The position numbers were made by a program, and so were the translations under genes. Below are positions 26,514 to 35,975 of a stretch of 64,000 bases of DNA, piece by piece (within the stretch, counting starts at the first letter, position 1; each line of letters opens with the position of its first letter). The notes beneath the pieces were generated by a model that saw only the letters and a list, made by a program, of their open reading frames with translations, had not been told where the DNA came from and did no database searches. This stretch comes from Pseudorhizobium endolithicum (lineage in GTDB: Bacteria; Pseudomonadota; Alphaproteobacteria; Rhizobiales; Rhizobiaceae). The DNA lies in the NCBI RefSeq assembly GCF_902153245.2, contig NZ_CABFWF030000010.1, forward strand, positions 202,560 to 266,559, given 5' to 3'.

Positions 26514-27362
26514 ATGCGACTGACGAACCTCACTCGGGTCTTTGGCAGCCGGACGGCGGTCGATGCCGTGACCTTGGACATCCCTCAGGGCCAGATGGTC
26601 GGCATCATCGGTCGTTCGGGCGCCGGCAAGTCCACCCTGCTCCGGATGATCAACAGGCTCACCGACGCGTCGTCCGGTTCCATCCACTTCGGAGACCTCG
26701 AGGTTTCCGCGCTGCGCGGAGCGGAGCTGCGGCGCTGGCAGCGCGACTGCGCGATGATCTTCCAGCAGTTCAATCTCGTTCCCCGTCTCGACGTGCTGAC
26801 CAATGTGCTGCTCGGCCGGCTTAATCACCGTTCGACTGCAATGAGCCTGCTCAACATCTTCAGCCGCGAGGAACGCATCATGGCGATCGCCGCGCTCGAG
26901 CGGCTGGGGATCGAGCAGACTGCCCTGCAGCGAGCCGGCACGCTTTCCGGCGGTCAGCAGCAGCGCGTCGCCATCGCACGGGCGCTGATGCAGGCGCCGA
27001 CGATGGTGCTCGCTGACGAACCGATCGCCTCCCTCGATCCGCTCAATGCGAAGATCGTCATGGACGCCCTGCGCGACATCAACGAGCGCGAAGGCATTAC
27101 CGTCATCACCAATCTCCATACGCTGGACACCGCTCGCTCCTACTGCGAACGGATCATCGGCATGGCGGCAGGCCGTGTCGTGTTCGACGGCACGCCCTCC
27201 GAACTGACCGCCGATGCGGTCCACGCGATCTACGGGGCCGACCGCGACGGCGCCGGCATCGACGAGACGATGACGTCGACCAGCATCAAGATCCCTGCGT
27301 CCCCGGAAAAGGCCGCCCGTCAATCCGCCGGCATCGGCACCCTGGCTGCGGCCAGCGTCTGA
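26514..27362 (+). CDS. phnC: Phosphonate/phosphate ABC transporter ATP-binding protein PhnC
   Basis: Cytosolic ATPase that drives import by the PhnDE complex. Walker [10 protein letters not shown] is at 33-41, the Q-loop at [11 protein letters not shown], the ABC signature LSGGQQQR at 144-151 and Walker B MVLADEP at 164-170. A C-terminal tail of about 30 residues beyond the ATPase core is Ser/Ala-rich. This is the first gene of phnC-phnD-phnE-phnE, equivalent in order to phoCDET of Sinorhizobium, where the system carries phosphate as well as phosphonates. No C-P lyase genes are in the window, so phosphate uptake is plausible. Confidence 0.94.
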   Translation: MRLTNLTRVFGSRTAVDAVTLDIPQGQMVGIIGRSGAGKSTLLRMINRLTDASSGSIHFGDLEVSALRGAELRRWQRDCAMIFQQFNLVPRLDVLTNVLLGRLNHRSTAMSLLNIFSREERIMAIAALERLGIEQTALQRAGTLSGGQQQRVAIARALMQAPTMVLADEPIASLDPLNAKIVMDALRDINEREGITVITNLHTLDTARSYCERIIGMAAGRVVFDGTPSELTADAVHAIYGADRDGAGIDETMTSTSIKIPASPEKAARQSAGIGTLAAASV

Positions 27363-27448
27363 GCGCCGGACGACCGATCGTCAAGCCCGCGTCAAGGGCA
27401 CCTCATGCAACAATGATCCGGCTTGCCGGACAAAACAGGAGAGATCTC

Positions 27449-28357
27449 ATGCTGAAGAAACTTCTGCTTGCCACCGCTGCGCTGACGGCGCTCGCCGGCA
27501 ATGTCATGGCCGAGGACCTCAAGGAGTTCCGCATCGGCATCATCGGCGGTGAAAACGAGGCAGACCGTCTGCGCAACTTCCAGTGCATGGTCGACAAGCT
27601 GCCGGGCGTCCTCGGGGTGGAGAAGGTCTCGCTGTTCCCCGCCGCCGACTACGACGGCACCATCCAGGGCCTGCTGGGCGGCACGCTCGACTATGCGGAA
27701 CTCGGCGCCTCCGGTTATGCCAAGATCTATCTGGAGAGCCCGGACGCCGTTCAGCCGATCCTGACCACCGTCCAGACCGACGGCTCCATGGGCTATCACT
27801 CGATCATGGTCGCGCGGAAGGATTCCGGGATGACCAAGGTCGAGGACATCAAGGGCAAGAAGCTCGGCTTCGCCGATCCCGACTCGACCTCGGGCTACCT
27901 GATCCCGACCGTCACCCTGCCGGAAGCGCTGGGCGGCAAGCCGGTCAAGGAAGTGGTGGCGGAGACGGGCTTCGGCGGTGGCCACGAGAACCTGGTTCTC
28001 GAAGTGCTGAAGGGCATGTTCGACGCCGGCACCACCTTCGGCTCCGGCGTGGGCGATTTCAAGGACGGCTATACCTCGGGCAACCTCCGCAAGATGGTCG
28101 ACAAGGGTATCCTCAACATGGACGACCTCGTCGAGCTCTGGAAGTCGCCGCTGATCCCGAACGGGCCTCTCGTCGTCCGCACCTCGATGAACGAGGACAT
28201 GAAGGCGAAGTTCAAGGACTTCATGATGGCTCTGCCGAAATCCGACCCGGCCTGCTTCTCCGCAATCCAGGGCGGCGACTTCTCGGGCTTCGCGGAAGTG
28301 AACGTCGACTTCTACAAGCCGATCATCGACGCCCGCAGGGCCACGATCGGCGGCTGA
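27449..28357 (+). CDS. phnD: Phosphonate/phosphate-binding periplasmic protein PhnD
   Basis: Solute receptor that delivers ligand to the PhnE permeases. A signal peptide covers residues 1-23 (ends NVMA before EDLKEFRIG). The mature protein has the PhnD-type pattern GIIGGENEADRL, LGASGYAKIY and GKKLGFADPDSTSGYLIP, the last being the ligand-binding Ser/Thr stretch. The start at 27449 (MLKKLL) follows AGGAGAG; an upstream in-frame Met at 27413 has no such support. 302 residues. Confidence 0.94.
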   Translation: MLKKLLLATAALTALAGNVMAEDLKEFRIGIIGGENEADRLRNFQCMVDKLPGVLGVEKVSLFPAADYDGTIQGLLGGTLDYAELGASGYAKIYLESPDAVQPILTTVQTDGSMGYHSIMVARKDSGMTKVEDIKGKKLGFADPDSTSGYLIPTVTLPEALGGKPVKEVVAETGFGGGHENLVLEVLKGMFDAGTTFGSGVGDFKDGYTSGNLRKMVDKGILNMDDLVELWKSPLIPNGPLVVRTSMNEDMKAKFKDFMMALPKSDPACFSAIQGGDFSGFAEVNVDFYKPIIDARRATIGG

Positions 28358-28438
28358 CGCGCCCATTCCAGCCCAAGGCCGTCGTGCGCACCGGCCCGGC
28401 GGCCTTCTCACAAGCGACAGCATTACCCGGGATAGCCC

Positions 28439-29398
28439 ATGCCAACTTCCGTGATCTCCCCGAGGCTCAGCGAAAGCGGAGCCATGGTCGAACGCCATTG
28501 GCAGCAGCTGGCCGGCCAGCGCCGTCTCTACACACTTGCCGCAGGCATGCTGCTGCTGATCGCCGTTTCCGGTTCGCTCTGGTTCGCCAACGAGACCAAT
28601 GCGGGAAAGTTTTTCGACCGCCTGCCGCATCTCTTCGATTTCGTCGGCGATCTCGTTCCGCGGGACGGCTGGGAAATCTGGCGCGCACTCTTCGACCTGC
28701 CCTCCCCCTACGAGGACGGCAGCCTGAAGTACGACTATGTCGACGGCCGCCACTATCTTACCGACAGCTTCTACATCCCCGAATACTTCTACAAGATGGT
28801 GGAAACGCTCAACATCGCGATCCTGTCCACCGTCATCGGCCTGATCTTCGGCTTCATCCTGTCCTTCCTCGCCGCGAGGAACATGACGCACAATGTCTGG
28901 ATCCGTGCCCCGGCGCGGCGCGTGATGGAAATCATGCGCGCCTTCCCCGAGGTGGTCCTCGCCGGCTTCTTCCTGGCGATCCTGTCGCTCGGTCCCATTC
29001 CCGCGGTCATCGCCGTGTCGATCCATACGGTCGGCGCCCTCGGCAAGCTCTTCTTCGAGGTGATCGAAAACGCCGACATGAAGCCGGACGAAGGGCTGAA
29101 GGCGGTCGGGGCCAACTGGCTGGAGCGCTCCTGGTTCGGGATCGTCCCGCAGGTGATGCCGAACTTCATGAGCTACTTCCTGCTGCGCCTGGAGATCAAC
29201 GTGCGCGCCTCGACGATCATCGGCGCCGTCGGCGGCGGCGGCATCGGGGAGCAGTTGCGCCTTTCCATCAGCCGCGGCCACGAGGCGAAGACGCTCGCCA
29301 TCATCCTGCTGCTGCTGCTGACCATCATCGCCGTCGATCAGTTTTCCGCATGGCTCCGCCGCAAGCTCGTTGGCGACCAGGCATTCCAGGCCATCTGA
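28439..29398 (+). CDS. phnE: Phosphonate/phosphate ABC permease PhnE (first)
   Basis: A 319-residue inner-membrane subunit. One N-terminal helix (about 34-52) is followed by a roughly 60-residue periplasmic stretch and then a BPD-type permease core of five helices. The EAA loop near ENADMKPDEGLKAVGANWLERSWFGIVPQ contacts PhnC. It probably pairs with the second PhnE in the same operon. ATG at 28439 is 81 bp after phnD. Confidence 0.92.
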   Translation: MPTSVISPRLSESGAMVERHWQQLAGQRRLYTLAAGMLLLIAVSGSLWFANETNAGKFFDRLPHLFDFVGDLVPRDGWEIWRALFDLPSPYEDGSLKYDYVDGRHYLTDSFYIPEYFYKMVETLNIAILSTVIGLIFGFILSFLAARNMTHNVWIRAPARRVMEIMRAFPEVVLAGFFLAILSLGPIPAVIAVSIHTVGALGKLFFEVIENADMKPDEGLKAVGANWLERSWFGIVPQVMPNFMSYFLLRLEINVRASTIIGAVGGGGIGEQLRLSISRGHEAKTLAIILLLLLTIIAVDQFSAWLRRKLVGDQAFQAI

Positions 29399-29410
29399 AC
29401 GGGAGCCGTC

Positions 29411-30916
29411 ATGACCATTCTCACCACGGCCGAAATGGATGCCCTCGCGGCCCGCCATCCGGATATTCTTCATCGCTCGGCGTGGCAGCGGTTCCGCCTT
29501 CCGATCATTGCCGCAGCCGTCGTCGCCTACTTCATCTTCGCCTGGTGGTTCTTCGCCGTCGGCAAGGTCGTGGGCACCGCCAACTGGGGGCTCGCCGGCA
29601 ATTATCTCGCAGACTGGATCTCCTACGAGATCCGCCCGGACATTGAGGTGGCAGCGGACGGGTCGATGCAGATCACCTATCCGCGCTTCGACCCCATCGG
29701 CCCCAATCCCAATCCGGACTGGCTGCAGGCGAAGCGGGAGACGGTAACCCGCACGGTGAACATAGCGCCGGCCTCCGGCACATCCCCTTCCTCCTCGTCC
29801 ACGTCGAGCTTCAGCTTCATGGCGCCGGCACCGACGCAGCAGCAGGCAGCCTCGTCTGCGGCGCCGACCACCGAGACCCGAACGGAGGAAGTGGTCACCG
29901 AAGCCGTTGTCCAGATGGGGGCCTCCCGCACCATCGATATCCTTCCGGACCGGGTCGTCCTGACCCGAGGCTCCGAAACCGTGACGCTGACGCTTGATCG
30001 GGACGCGGACCGGGTGCTTGCGGACGGCGCGCTGCCGGAGTGGGCGGAGCAGCGCTCGACCGGCGGCCGGGTCACAGCCTATTTCGGCTTCTCCGGCTGG
30101 GCCGAGATCAGCGCCGACCGGGTCCGCATCCGCAAACGCTTCCTCGGCTGGGAAAACTTCTTCTTCGACACCAACTCCGCCTTCTTCGGCAAGTCGGCCA
30201 GCGAGGTGGCGAGCCTGATCGTCAGCGGCGAGAGACTCGATCCGGCGCAAAGCAACCTGTCCCTTGCGTGGAGCGACATCCTCTACAACCCGTCCTGGCA
30301 GCATCTCGACGTCTGGACCAAGCTTCTCCAGACCATCGTGATGGCCTTCATCGGCACCCTCTTCGCGATGATCGTCGCCTTCCCGCTTTCCTTCATCGCG
30401 GCCCGCAACATCTTCCGCAACCGGCCGGTCAACCAGCTTACCAAGCGACTGTTCGACTTCCTGCGTTCGGTGGACATGCTGATCTGGGCGCTGTTCTTCA
30501 CGCGCGCCTTCGGACCGGGACCGCTGGCCGGTATCTCCGCCATCTTCCTCACCGACACCGGCACGCTCGGAAAGCTCTATGCGGAAGCGCTGGAGAACAT
30601 CGACGACAAGCAGCGTGAAGGGGTCCGCTCCGTCGGCGCTCCACCCGCGACGGTCCAGCGTTACGGCGTCGTGCCGCAGGTCATGCCGGTCTTCGTGTCG
30701 CAGGCGCTCTACTTCTGGGAATCCAACACCCGCTCGGCCACGATCATCGGCGCCGTCGGCGCCGGCGGTATCGGCCTGAAGCTCTGGGAAGCCATGCGCA
30801 CCAATTCCGATTGGGAAAACGTCGCCTACATGGTGCTGCTCATCCTTCTCGTGGTGTTCCTCTTCGACGGTATCTCGAATGCGCTGCGCTCGCGTCTGGT
30901 GGGTCGCGAGCGGTAA
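29411..30916 (+). CDS. phnE: PhnE permease (second), with long periplasmic insert
   Basis: A 501-residue permease, about 200 residues longer than the first PhnE. An N-terminal helix (about 30-55) is followed by a periplasmic segment of about 220 residues, which includes a Ser-rich linker (GTSPSSSSTSSFSF, about 122-135) and a Thr/Glu-rich tract, before the standard permease core (from about 300). That core has the EAA-type ENIDDKQREGVRSVGA loop. GGGAG precedes the ATG, 12 bases after the first phnE. The insert's role is unknown; it may contact the receptor. Confidence 0.92.
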   Translation: MTILTTAEMDALAARHPDILHRSAWQRFRLPIIAAAVVAYFIFAWWFFAVGKVVGTANWGLAGNYLADWISYEIRPDIEVAADGSMQITYPRFDPIGPNPNPDWLQAKRETVTRTVNIAPASGTSPSSSSTSSFSFMAPAPTQQQAASSAAPTTETRTEEVVTEAVVQMGASRTIDILPDRVVLTRGSETVTLTLDRDADRVLADGALPEWAEQRSTGGRVTAYFGFSGWAEISADRVRIRKRFLGWENFFFDTNSAFFGKSASEVASLIVSGERLDPAQSNLSLAWSDILYNPSWQHLDVWTKLLQTIVMAFIGTLFAMIVAFPLSFIAARNIFRNRPVNQLTKRLFDFLRSVDMLIWALFFTRAFGPGPLAGISAIFLTDTGTLGKLYAEALENIDDKQREGVRSVGAPPATVQRYGVVPQVMPVFVSQALYFWESNTRSATIIGAVGAGGIGLKLWEAMRTNSDWENVAYMVLLILLVVFLFDGISNALRSRLVGRER

Positions 30917-31089
30917 AGGCGACCCGACACACCCTTGGCGACGGCGGGATGCTTTGACGGCCGCATCGGGAGAACGCATCCTTTCCGGAAAATCCGGTCC
31001 GGCCGCCTGAACGGCTTCCGCTCCCGATACTCCTTCCCTATGGTCGCGAAGCGGATGCGAGCGCGCACCTGTCCCATGGAAGCTGCGAA

Positions 31090-32304
31090 ATGACCGTAGA
31101 GAAGGTACCCGCCCGATTGATCTGGGCACTGGGGCTGACGCAGATCGTCGGCTACGGCACGCTCTACTATTCCTTCGGCGTCCTTGCGCCCGCAATGGCG
31201 GAAGATTTCGGCATCTCGACGGATTTCGTTTTCGGCCTTCTGTCCGGCGCCCTCCTTGCCCGCGGCGCGCTGGCGCCAAAGGCGGGGCGATGGCCGACCG
31301 CTACGGCGCCGGCCGCCTGATGGCGCCCGGTTCGATCGCAGCGGCGCTCGCGCTCACCGCCCTGGCGCTCGCCAGCAACATCTGGCTCTTCTCGGTGGCG
31401 CTCGTCGCCATGGAACTCGCTTCCGTCTTCGTGTTATATGGCACCGCCTTCGCAGCGCTCGTCCAGATCGGTGGAGCGGGAGGACAACGCAGCATCACCC
31501 ACCTCACCCTGATCGCGGGCTTCGCCTCGACGCTGTTCTGGCCCCCTGACCTCCGGCCTGCAGGCGGTAATGGACTGGCGCGAGGTATACGGGGTTTTCG
31601 CACTGATGAACCTTGCTCTGTGCCTTCCTGTCCACCTGTGGGTGGCGTCGCTGTCCAGGCGGCGCGGAGCGCCCCCCTCCTCGCGTTCTCCCGATCCCGT
31701 GACCGACGCCCGGCCGGCTGCACCGATCGCGATCTTTCCGGTCATGCTTGCCGGCTTCGCCTTGGAGGGCTTCGTGCTCTCCGCGATCCTCGTGCACATG
31801 GTGCCGCTTATGGGCGCCGTCGGTGCCGGCAGCCTCGGCATGCTGGTACCGACGCTGTTCGGGCCGTCGCAGGTCGCCAGCCGCCTTCTCAACTTGATCT
31901 TCGGAGGGCGGTTGTCGCAGACGCTGCTGGCGCTCATCTCGGCAGGCCTGCTGACCTTCGGCGCCCTGGCGCTGCTTGCCGGGGCGCCCTCGGCACCCGG
32001 TCTCGTGGCCTTCGCGATCCTGTTCGGCCTGGGCTCCGGGCTTGCCAGCATCGTGGGAGGCACGCTGCCCCTGGAATTGTTCGGCAGGGCAGGATACGGC
32101 GCTCGTCTCGGGTGGATTACCGCCGCGCGTCAGGTCTCGGCGGCGCTCGCTCCCTTCCTCTTCGCCGTGATGATGGCGCGCCTGTCGATCAAGGGCGCGA
32201 TCGCAGGCACGATCGCAACGGCGGTCGCCTCGCTCCTCTGCTTCGGAAGCATTGCCTTCTGGCAGCTTCGGCAGAAGGCGGCAGCCGCAGCGGCGCCGGC
32301 CTGA
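31090..32304 (+). pseudogene. MFS transporter gene with two compensating single-base indels
   Basis: The first 66 codons read as the start of a 12-helix major facilitator (LIWALGLTQIVGYGTLYYSFGVLAPAM). Near 31285-31290 (GGGGCGATGG) one base is missing and the frame moves to MADRYGAGRLMAPGS. Near 31540-31544 a run of five C holds one extra base and the original frame resumes at TSGLQAVMDWREVYGVFALMN, continuing to 32304. With both bases corrected the product is about 404 residues, the family size. The shifts are -1 then +1, so roughly 85 codons would be misread. Either early decay or assembly error. Substrate unknown. Confidence 0.75.
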
Positions 32305-32342
32305 GCCTCCAGCGAGGTACCACCTTTCCGGAACGCGCGAGT

Positions 32343-33026
32343 TTAGCTCTCCAGCGAATATCCGGCGCCGCGCACCGTGCGGATGACGTCCTGCATATTG
32401 GAGAAGTTGAGCGCCTTGCGCAGACGGCCGACATGGACGTCGACGGTACGTTCGTCGACATAGATGTCGTGGCCCCAGACGCCATCGAGCAGCTGGGCGC
32501 GGGAGTAGACGCGGCCGGGGGACGACATCAGGAATTCCAGCAACCTGAACTCGGTCGGCCCGAGGCGTACCTCGCGGCTCTTGCGATGGACGCGATGGGT
32601 TTCCCGATCAAGTTCGATATCGCCGCAGCGAAGTACGGTCGACAGCACTTCCGGCTTTGCGCGCCGGAGCATCGCCTTGACGCGCGCCATCAACTCGGGC
32701 GTGGAGAAGGGCTTCACCACGTAGTCGTCCGCACCTGTCGACAGCCCGCGCACGCGCTCGCTTTCCTCGCCCCGCGCCGTCAGCATGATGATCGGCAGCC
32801 GCTCGGTCTCGCGACGCTGGCGCAGGCGGCGGCAGAGTTCGATGCCGGAAACGCCGGGGAGCATCCAGTCGAGGATCAGCAGATCCGGAACCCGTTCCTG
32901 GAGGCGCAGTTCCGCCTCGTCACCCTTCACGATCGTCTCGACCTCGTAGCCCTCGGCCTCGAGGTTGTAGCGCAGAAGCACGCTGAGGGCTTCCTCGTCT
33001 TCCACAACGGTGATCTTCGGTTGCAT
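32343..33026 (-). CDS. phoB: Phosphate regulon response regulator PhoB
   Basis: OmpR/PhoB-type transcription factor activated by phosphate limitation. The receiver domain has acidic residues at E9-D10, phosphoacceptor Asp53 (LLILDWMLPG) and Lys105 (VVKPF). The C-terminal winged helix carries GPTEFRLLEFLMSSPGRVYSRAQLLDGVWG and VDVHVGRLRKAL. The start at 33026 (MQPKITVVED) gives 227 residues, the rhizobial norm; an upstream TTG overlapping the phoU stop is the alternative. It is last in pstSCAB-phoU-phoB. Its sensor kinase gene phoR is not in the window. Confidence 0.95.
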   Translation of the reverse strand: MQPKITVVEDEEALSVLLRYNLEAEGYEVETIVKGDEAELRLQERVPDLLILDWMLPGVSGIELCRRLRQRRETERLPIIMLTARGEESERVRGLSTGADDYVVKPFSTPELMARVKAMLRRAKPEVLSTVLRCGDIELDRETHRVHRKSREVRLGPTEFRLLEFLMSSPGRVYSRAQLLDGVWGHDIYVDERTVDVHVGRLRKALNFSNMQDVIRTVRGAGYSLES

Positions 33027-33046
33027 CCCGACGCGCTCCGTCAGCC

Positions 33047-33766
33047 TCAATCGTCGCTCAGAATGGCGCTGAGCGTGTTGGACCGGTCATCCTTCGGACG
33101 CTCGCCCTCGGGCTGGTTGCCGGTAGCCATGTAATAGATGGTCTCGGCAATGTTGGTCGCATGGTCCCCGATCCGCTCGATGTTCTTGGCGCAGAACAGG
33201 AGATGGGTGCAGCTCGTGATGTTGCGGGGATCTTCCATCATGTAGGTCAGCAGCTCGCGGAACAGCGACGTGTACATCGCGTCGATCTCCTCGTCGCGCT
33301 GGCGGATCGCCTCCGCCTTCTCGGCCGAACGGGTGGCGTACACGTCGAGGACATCCTTGAGCTGGACCAGGGCGAGCTCCGAAAGGTGCTCGATGCCGCG
33401 GGCCAGGTTGCGGGGAATGCCGGTCTCCTGGACCGCGATCACCCGCTTGGCCGTATTCTTGCCGAGATCCCCTACCCGCTCGAGGTCTGCAGCGATGCGG
33501 AGGGAGCCGATGATCTCACGCAGATCCGTCGCCATCGGCTGGCGCTTGGCGATCGTTACGATCGCCTTCTCGCCGATTTCGCGCTCCGCGTGATCGAGGA
33601 CCACGTCGTCGGAGATCACCTTCTGCGCAAGAGCAGTATCGGCATTGACCAGGGCGCGGACCGCATCGGCGCACATCTGTTCCGCCAGGCCGCCCATCTC
33701 GGAAATCCGGCGGGTCAGGTACTTCAGTTCCTCGTCGTAGGCCGACATGATGTGGCTGGATGCCAT
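33047..33766 (-). CDS. phoU: Phosphate transport system accessory protein PhoU
   Basis: A 239-residue cytosolic all-helical protein made of two PhoU repeats. The metal/anion-contact motifs E/DxxxD appear as LRIAADLERVGDLGKN in the first repeat and LLFCAKNIERIGDHATNIAE in the second. PhoU signals the state of the Pst transporter to the Pho regulatory system and restrains it in high phosphate. Located between pstB and phoB in the operon. Confidence 0.96.
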   Translation of the reverse strand: MASSHIMSAYDEELKYLTRRISEMGGLAEQMCADAVRALVNADTALAQKVISDDVVLDHAEREIGEKAIVTIAKRQPMATDLREIIGSLRIAADLERVGDLGKNTAKRVIAVQETGIPRNLARGIEHLSELALVQLKDVLDVYATRSAEKAEAIRQRDEEIDAMYTSLFRELLTYMMEDPRNITSCTHLLFCAKNIERIGDHATNIAETIYYMATGNQPEGERPKDDRSNTLSAILSDD

Positions 33767-33810
33767 GGTCTCTATCCTCGATGTCTTAGGGTCCGGCGTC
33801 GGCTGGCGGA

Positions 33811-34626
33811 TCAGCCGAAGCGACCCATGATATAGTCCTGTGTGCGCTGATCATTCGGATTCGTGAACATCTTGTCGGTATCATCCTCTTCGACGAGATG
33901 ACCGAGATGGAACATCGCGGTCCGCTGCGAAACGCGGGCCGCCTGCTGCATCGAGTGGGTCACGATGACGATCGAGTAATTGGTCCGAAGCTCGTGGATC
34001 AGTTCCTCCACCCGCGCCGTGGCGATCGGGTCGAGTGCCGAGCACGGCTCGTCCATCAGGATGACTTCGGGAGACACGGCAACGGCGCGCGCGATGCAGA
34101 GGCGCTGCTGCTGGCCACCGGAAAGACCCGTTCCGGCCTCGTTGAGACGATCCTTGACCTCGTTCCAGAGGCCAGCCCTCTGCAGGCTGCTCTCGACGAT
34201 CTGGTCCAGGTCCGCCTTGGAATGAGCCAGCCCGTGAATGCGGGGCCCGTAGGCGACGTTCTCGTAGATCGACTTCGGGAACGGGTTCGGCTTCTGGAAG
34301 ACCATGCCGACACGTGCCCGAAGCTCCACCACGTCGATCGACGGATCGTGGATGTCCTCGCCGTCCAGGGTGATCCTGCCCGTGACCCTGGCGTTCTGGA
34401 TCGTATCGTTCATCCGGTTCAGGCATCGCAGGAAAGTCGACTTGCCGCATCCGGAAGGACCGATCAGCGCCGTCACGGTGTTGTTGCGGACGCCGAGATT
34501 GACGTCGAACAGGGCTCGCTTGTCGCCGTAGTAGACGGAGACATCTTGGCCAATCATCTTGTAATCGATTTCGTTCATCTTCTTTACCAGGGCCTTCTCA
34601 GCGGCGGCGTCCGACAACACGTTCAT
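33811..34626 (-). CDS. pstB: Phosphate ABC transporter ATPase PstB
   Basis: ATPase of the high-affinity phosphate importer. Walker [10 protein letters not shown] is at 56-64, with signature [14 protein letters not shown] and Walker [14 protein letters not shown] further on. 271 residues match rhizobial PstB when the ATG at 34626 (MNVLSDAA) is used. A further in-frame ATG lies 7 codons upstream, overlapping pstA, but the shorter form has an AGAAGCGAG sequence upstream. Confidence 0.96.
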   Translation of the reverse strand: MNVLSDAAAEKALVKKMNEIDYKMIGQDVSVYYGDKRALFDVNLGVRNNTVTALIGPSGCGKSTFLRCLNRMNDTIQNARVTGRITLDGEDIHDPSIDVVELRARVGMVFQKPNPFPKSIYENVAYGPRIHGLAHSKADLDQIVESSLQRAGLWNEVKDRLNEAGTGLSGGQQQRLCIARAVAVSPEVILMDEPCSALDPIATARVEELIHELRTNYSIVIVTHSMQQAARVSQRTAMFHLGHLVEEDDTDKMFTNPNDQRTQDYIMGRFG

Positions 34627-34640
34627 CTCGCTTCTCTCCA

Positions 34641-35975
34641 TTACCACCGGCGCTCGAAGCGGCGACGGAGAATGACTGCGACAAGGTTCATCAGCAGCAG
34701 GAATATCAGGAGCACGATGATCGCGCCGGATGCCCGCTCTACAAATGCAGGATCGCCGCGCTGTGTCCAGTTGTAGACCTGCACCGGGAGGGCCGAGGCG
34801 GGATCGAAGAAGCCCTCGGGCGGCGCTGCCGGGTATTCCCGCACGAAGGCCACCATGCCGATCAACAGCAGCGGAGCCGTCTCGCCCAGCGCCTGCGCCA
34901 GCCCGATGATGGTTCCCGTCAGGATGCCGGGCATGGCCAGTGGCAGCACATGGTGGAAGACCGACTGCATCTTCGACGCGCCGACCGCGAGCGCTCCGTC
35001 GCGGATCGACGGCGGCACGGCCTTCAAAGCGGCGCGCGTCGCGATGATGATCGTCGGCAGCGTCATGAGCGTCAAGACCAGGCCACCGACCACGGGCGCC
35101 GACTGCGGCAAGCCGACGAAATTGATGAAGACGGCAAGGCCGAGGATACCGAAGACGATCGAGGGCACCGCTGCCAGATTGGCGATGTTGACCTCGATCA
35201 GGTCGGTGAAGCGATTCCTCGGCGCGAATTCCTCGAGATAGATGGAAGCGGCCACGCCGATCGGCAGGGAGAGGACCAGCACGATCAGCATCATATAGGC
35301 GGAGCCGAGGATCGCGACCCCGAGGCCGGCTGCCTCAGGCCGGGTATCGGATGCATCCGGCGCGGTAAAGAAATCCCAGTTGAAGCGCGTGACGAGAATG
35401 CCGGCATCCTTCATCTCGTCGGCGAGCTGCAACTGCTCCGGCGAGGTATTCCGATCGAGCTCCGCGCTCGCCATGGTCACCCGGCCCTTGTAGTAGCCGT
35501 CGATCCGGCCGGAGGCGAGAAGGTCGAATTCGACCGTTTCGCCGATGCGCGAGGGGTCCGCGAGCACGTAACGGCGAAGGATCGCGGGAGCTTCCTTCGA
35601 TATCATTGCGACCGCCGTATCGACGTCAGCTTCGCTTCCGATACCGTGATCCTTCATCATCCTGACCAGGGATCCCTCGACCAGCGGCGCATATCCGAAA
35701 GTGGTGACCTTGGCGATGTCCGCAGGATCGCGGTTGCCCTGCTTGTCCAGGATTGCAGGATCCAGGTAGATCTCCAGCGTGATGTAGGTCTGCCGGAACG
35801 ATGAAAGGCCGTTCGACAGGATGGAGACAAGCAGGCCCAGGAGCGCGAGCACGCCGACGGCGACGGCTGCCAGCCCCATCATCCGGAAGCGGCGTTCCGA
35901 GGCATGACGGCGGCGGGTGCGGGCGCTTCCGGCCAGTGCCGTCTTCCCGGTCTTTGCTATGACGGCGTCGGTCAT
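34641..35975 (-). CDS. pstA: Phosphate ABC permease PstA (long alphaproteobacterial form)
   Basis: A 444-residue inner-membrane subunit. A first helix (about 33-58) is followed by a periplasmic region of about 160 residues that the E. coli protein lacks, then a permease core with six helices including the EAA-like [28 protein letters not shown] segment. This length is usual in rhizobia. The start overlaps the pstC stop by 4 bases, so the two are translationally coupled. Confidence 0.94.
   Translation of the reverse strand: MTDAVIAKTGKTALAGSARTRRRHASERRFRMMGLAAVAVGVLALLGLLVSILSNGLSSFRQTYITLEIYLDPAILDKQGNRDPADIAKVTTFGYAPLVEGSLVRMMKDHGIGSEADVDTAVAMISKEAPAILRRYVLADPSRIGETVEFDLLASGRIDGYYKGRVTMASAELDRNTSPEQLQLADEMKDAGILVTRFNWDFFTAPDASDTRPEAAGLGVAILGSAYMMLIVLVLSLPIGVAASIYLEEFAPRNRFTDLIEVNIANLAAVPSIVFGILGLAVFINFVGLPQSAPVVGGLVLTLMTLPTIIIATRAALKAVPPSIRDGALAVGASKMQSVFHHVLPLAMPGILTGTIIGLAQALGETAPLLLIGMVAFVREYPAAPPEGFFDPASALPVQVYNWTQRGDPAFVERASGAIIVLLIFLLLMNLVAVILRRRFERRW

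Noticed and set aside
27392..31279. Antisense open frame of 1,295 codons across the phn genes
   Set aside because: It mirrors phnD-phnE-phnE in the opposite strand; the composition (Arg/Gly/His/Asp-rich) is that of high-GC antisense frames and there is no domain.
31301..32063. Antisense frames across the MFS gene as an alternative explanation for its frameshifts
   Set aside because: The three plus-strand pieces join into one clean MFS protein, whereas the antisense frames show no family.
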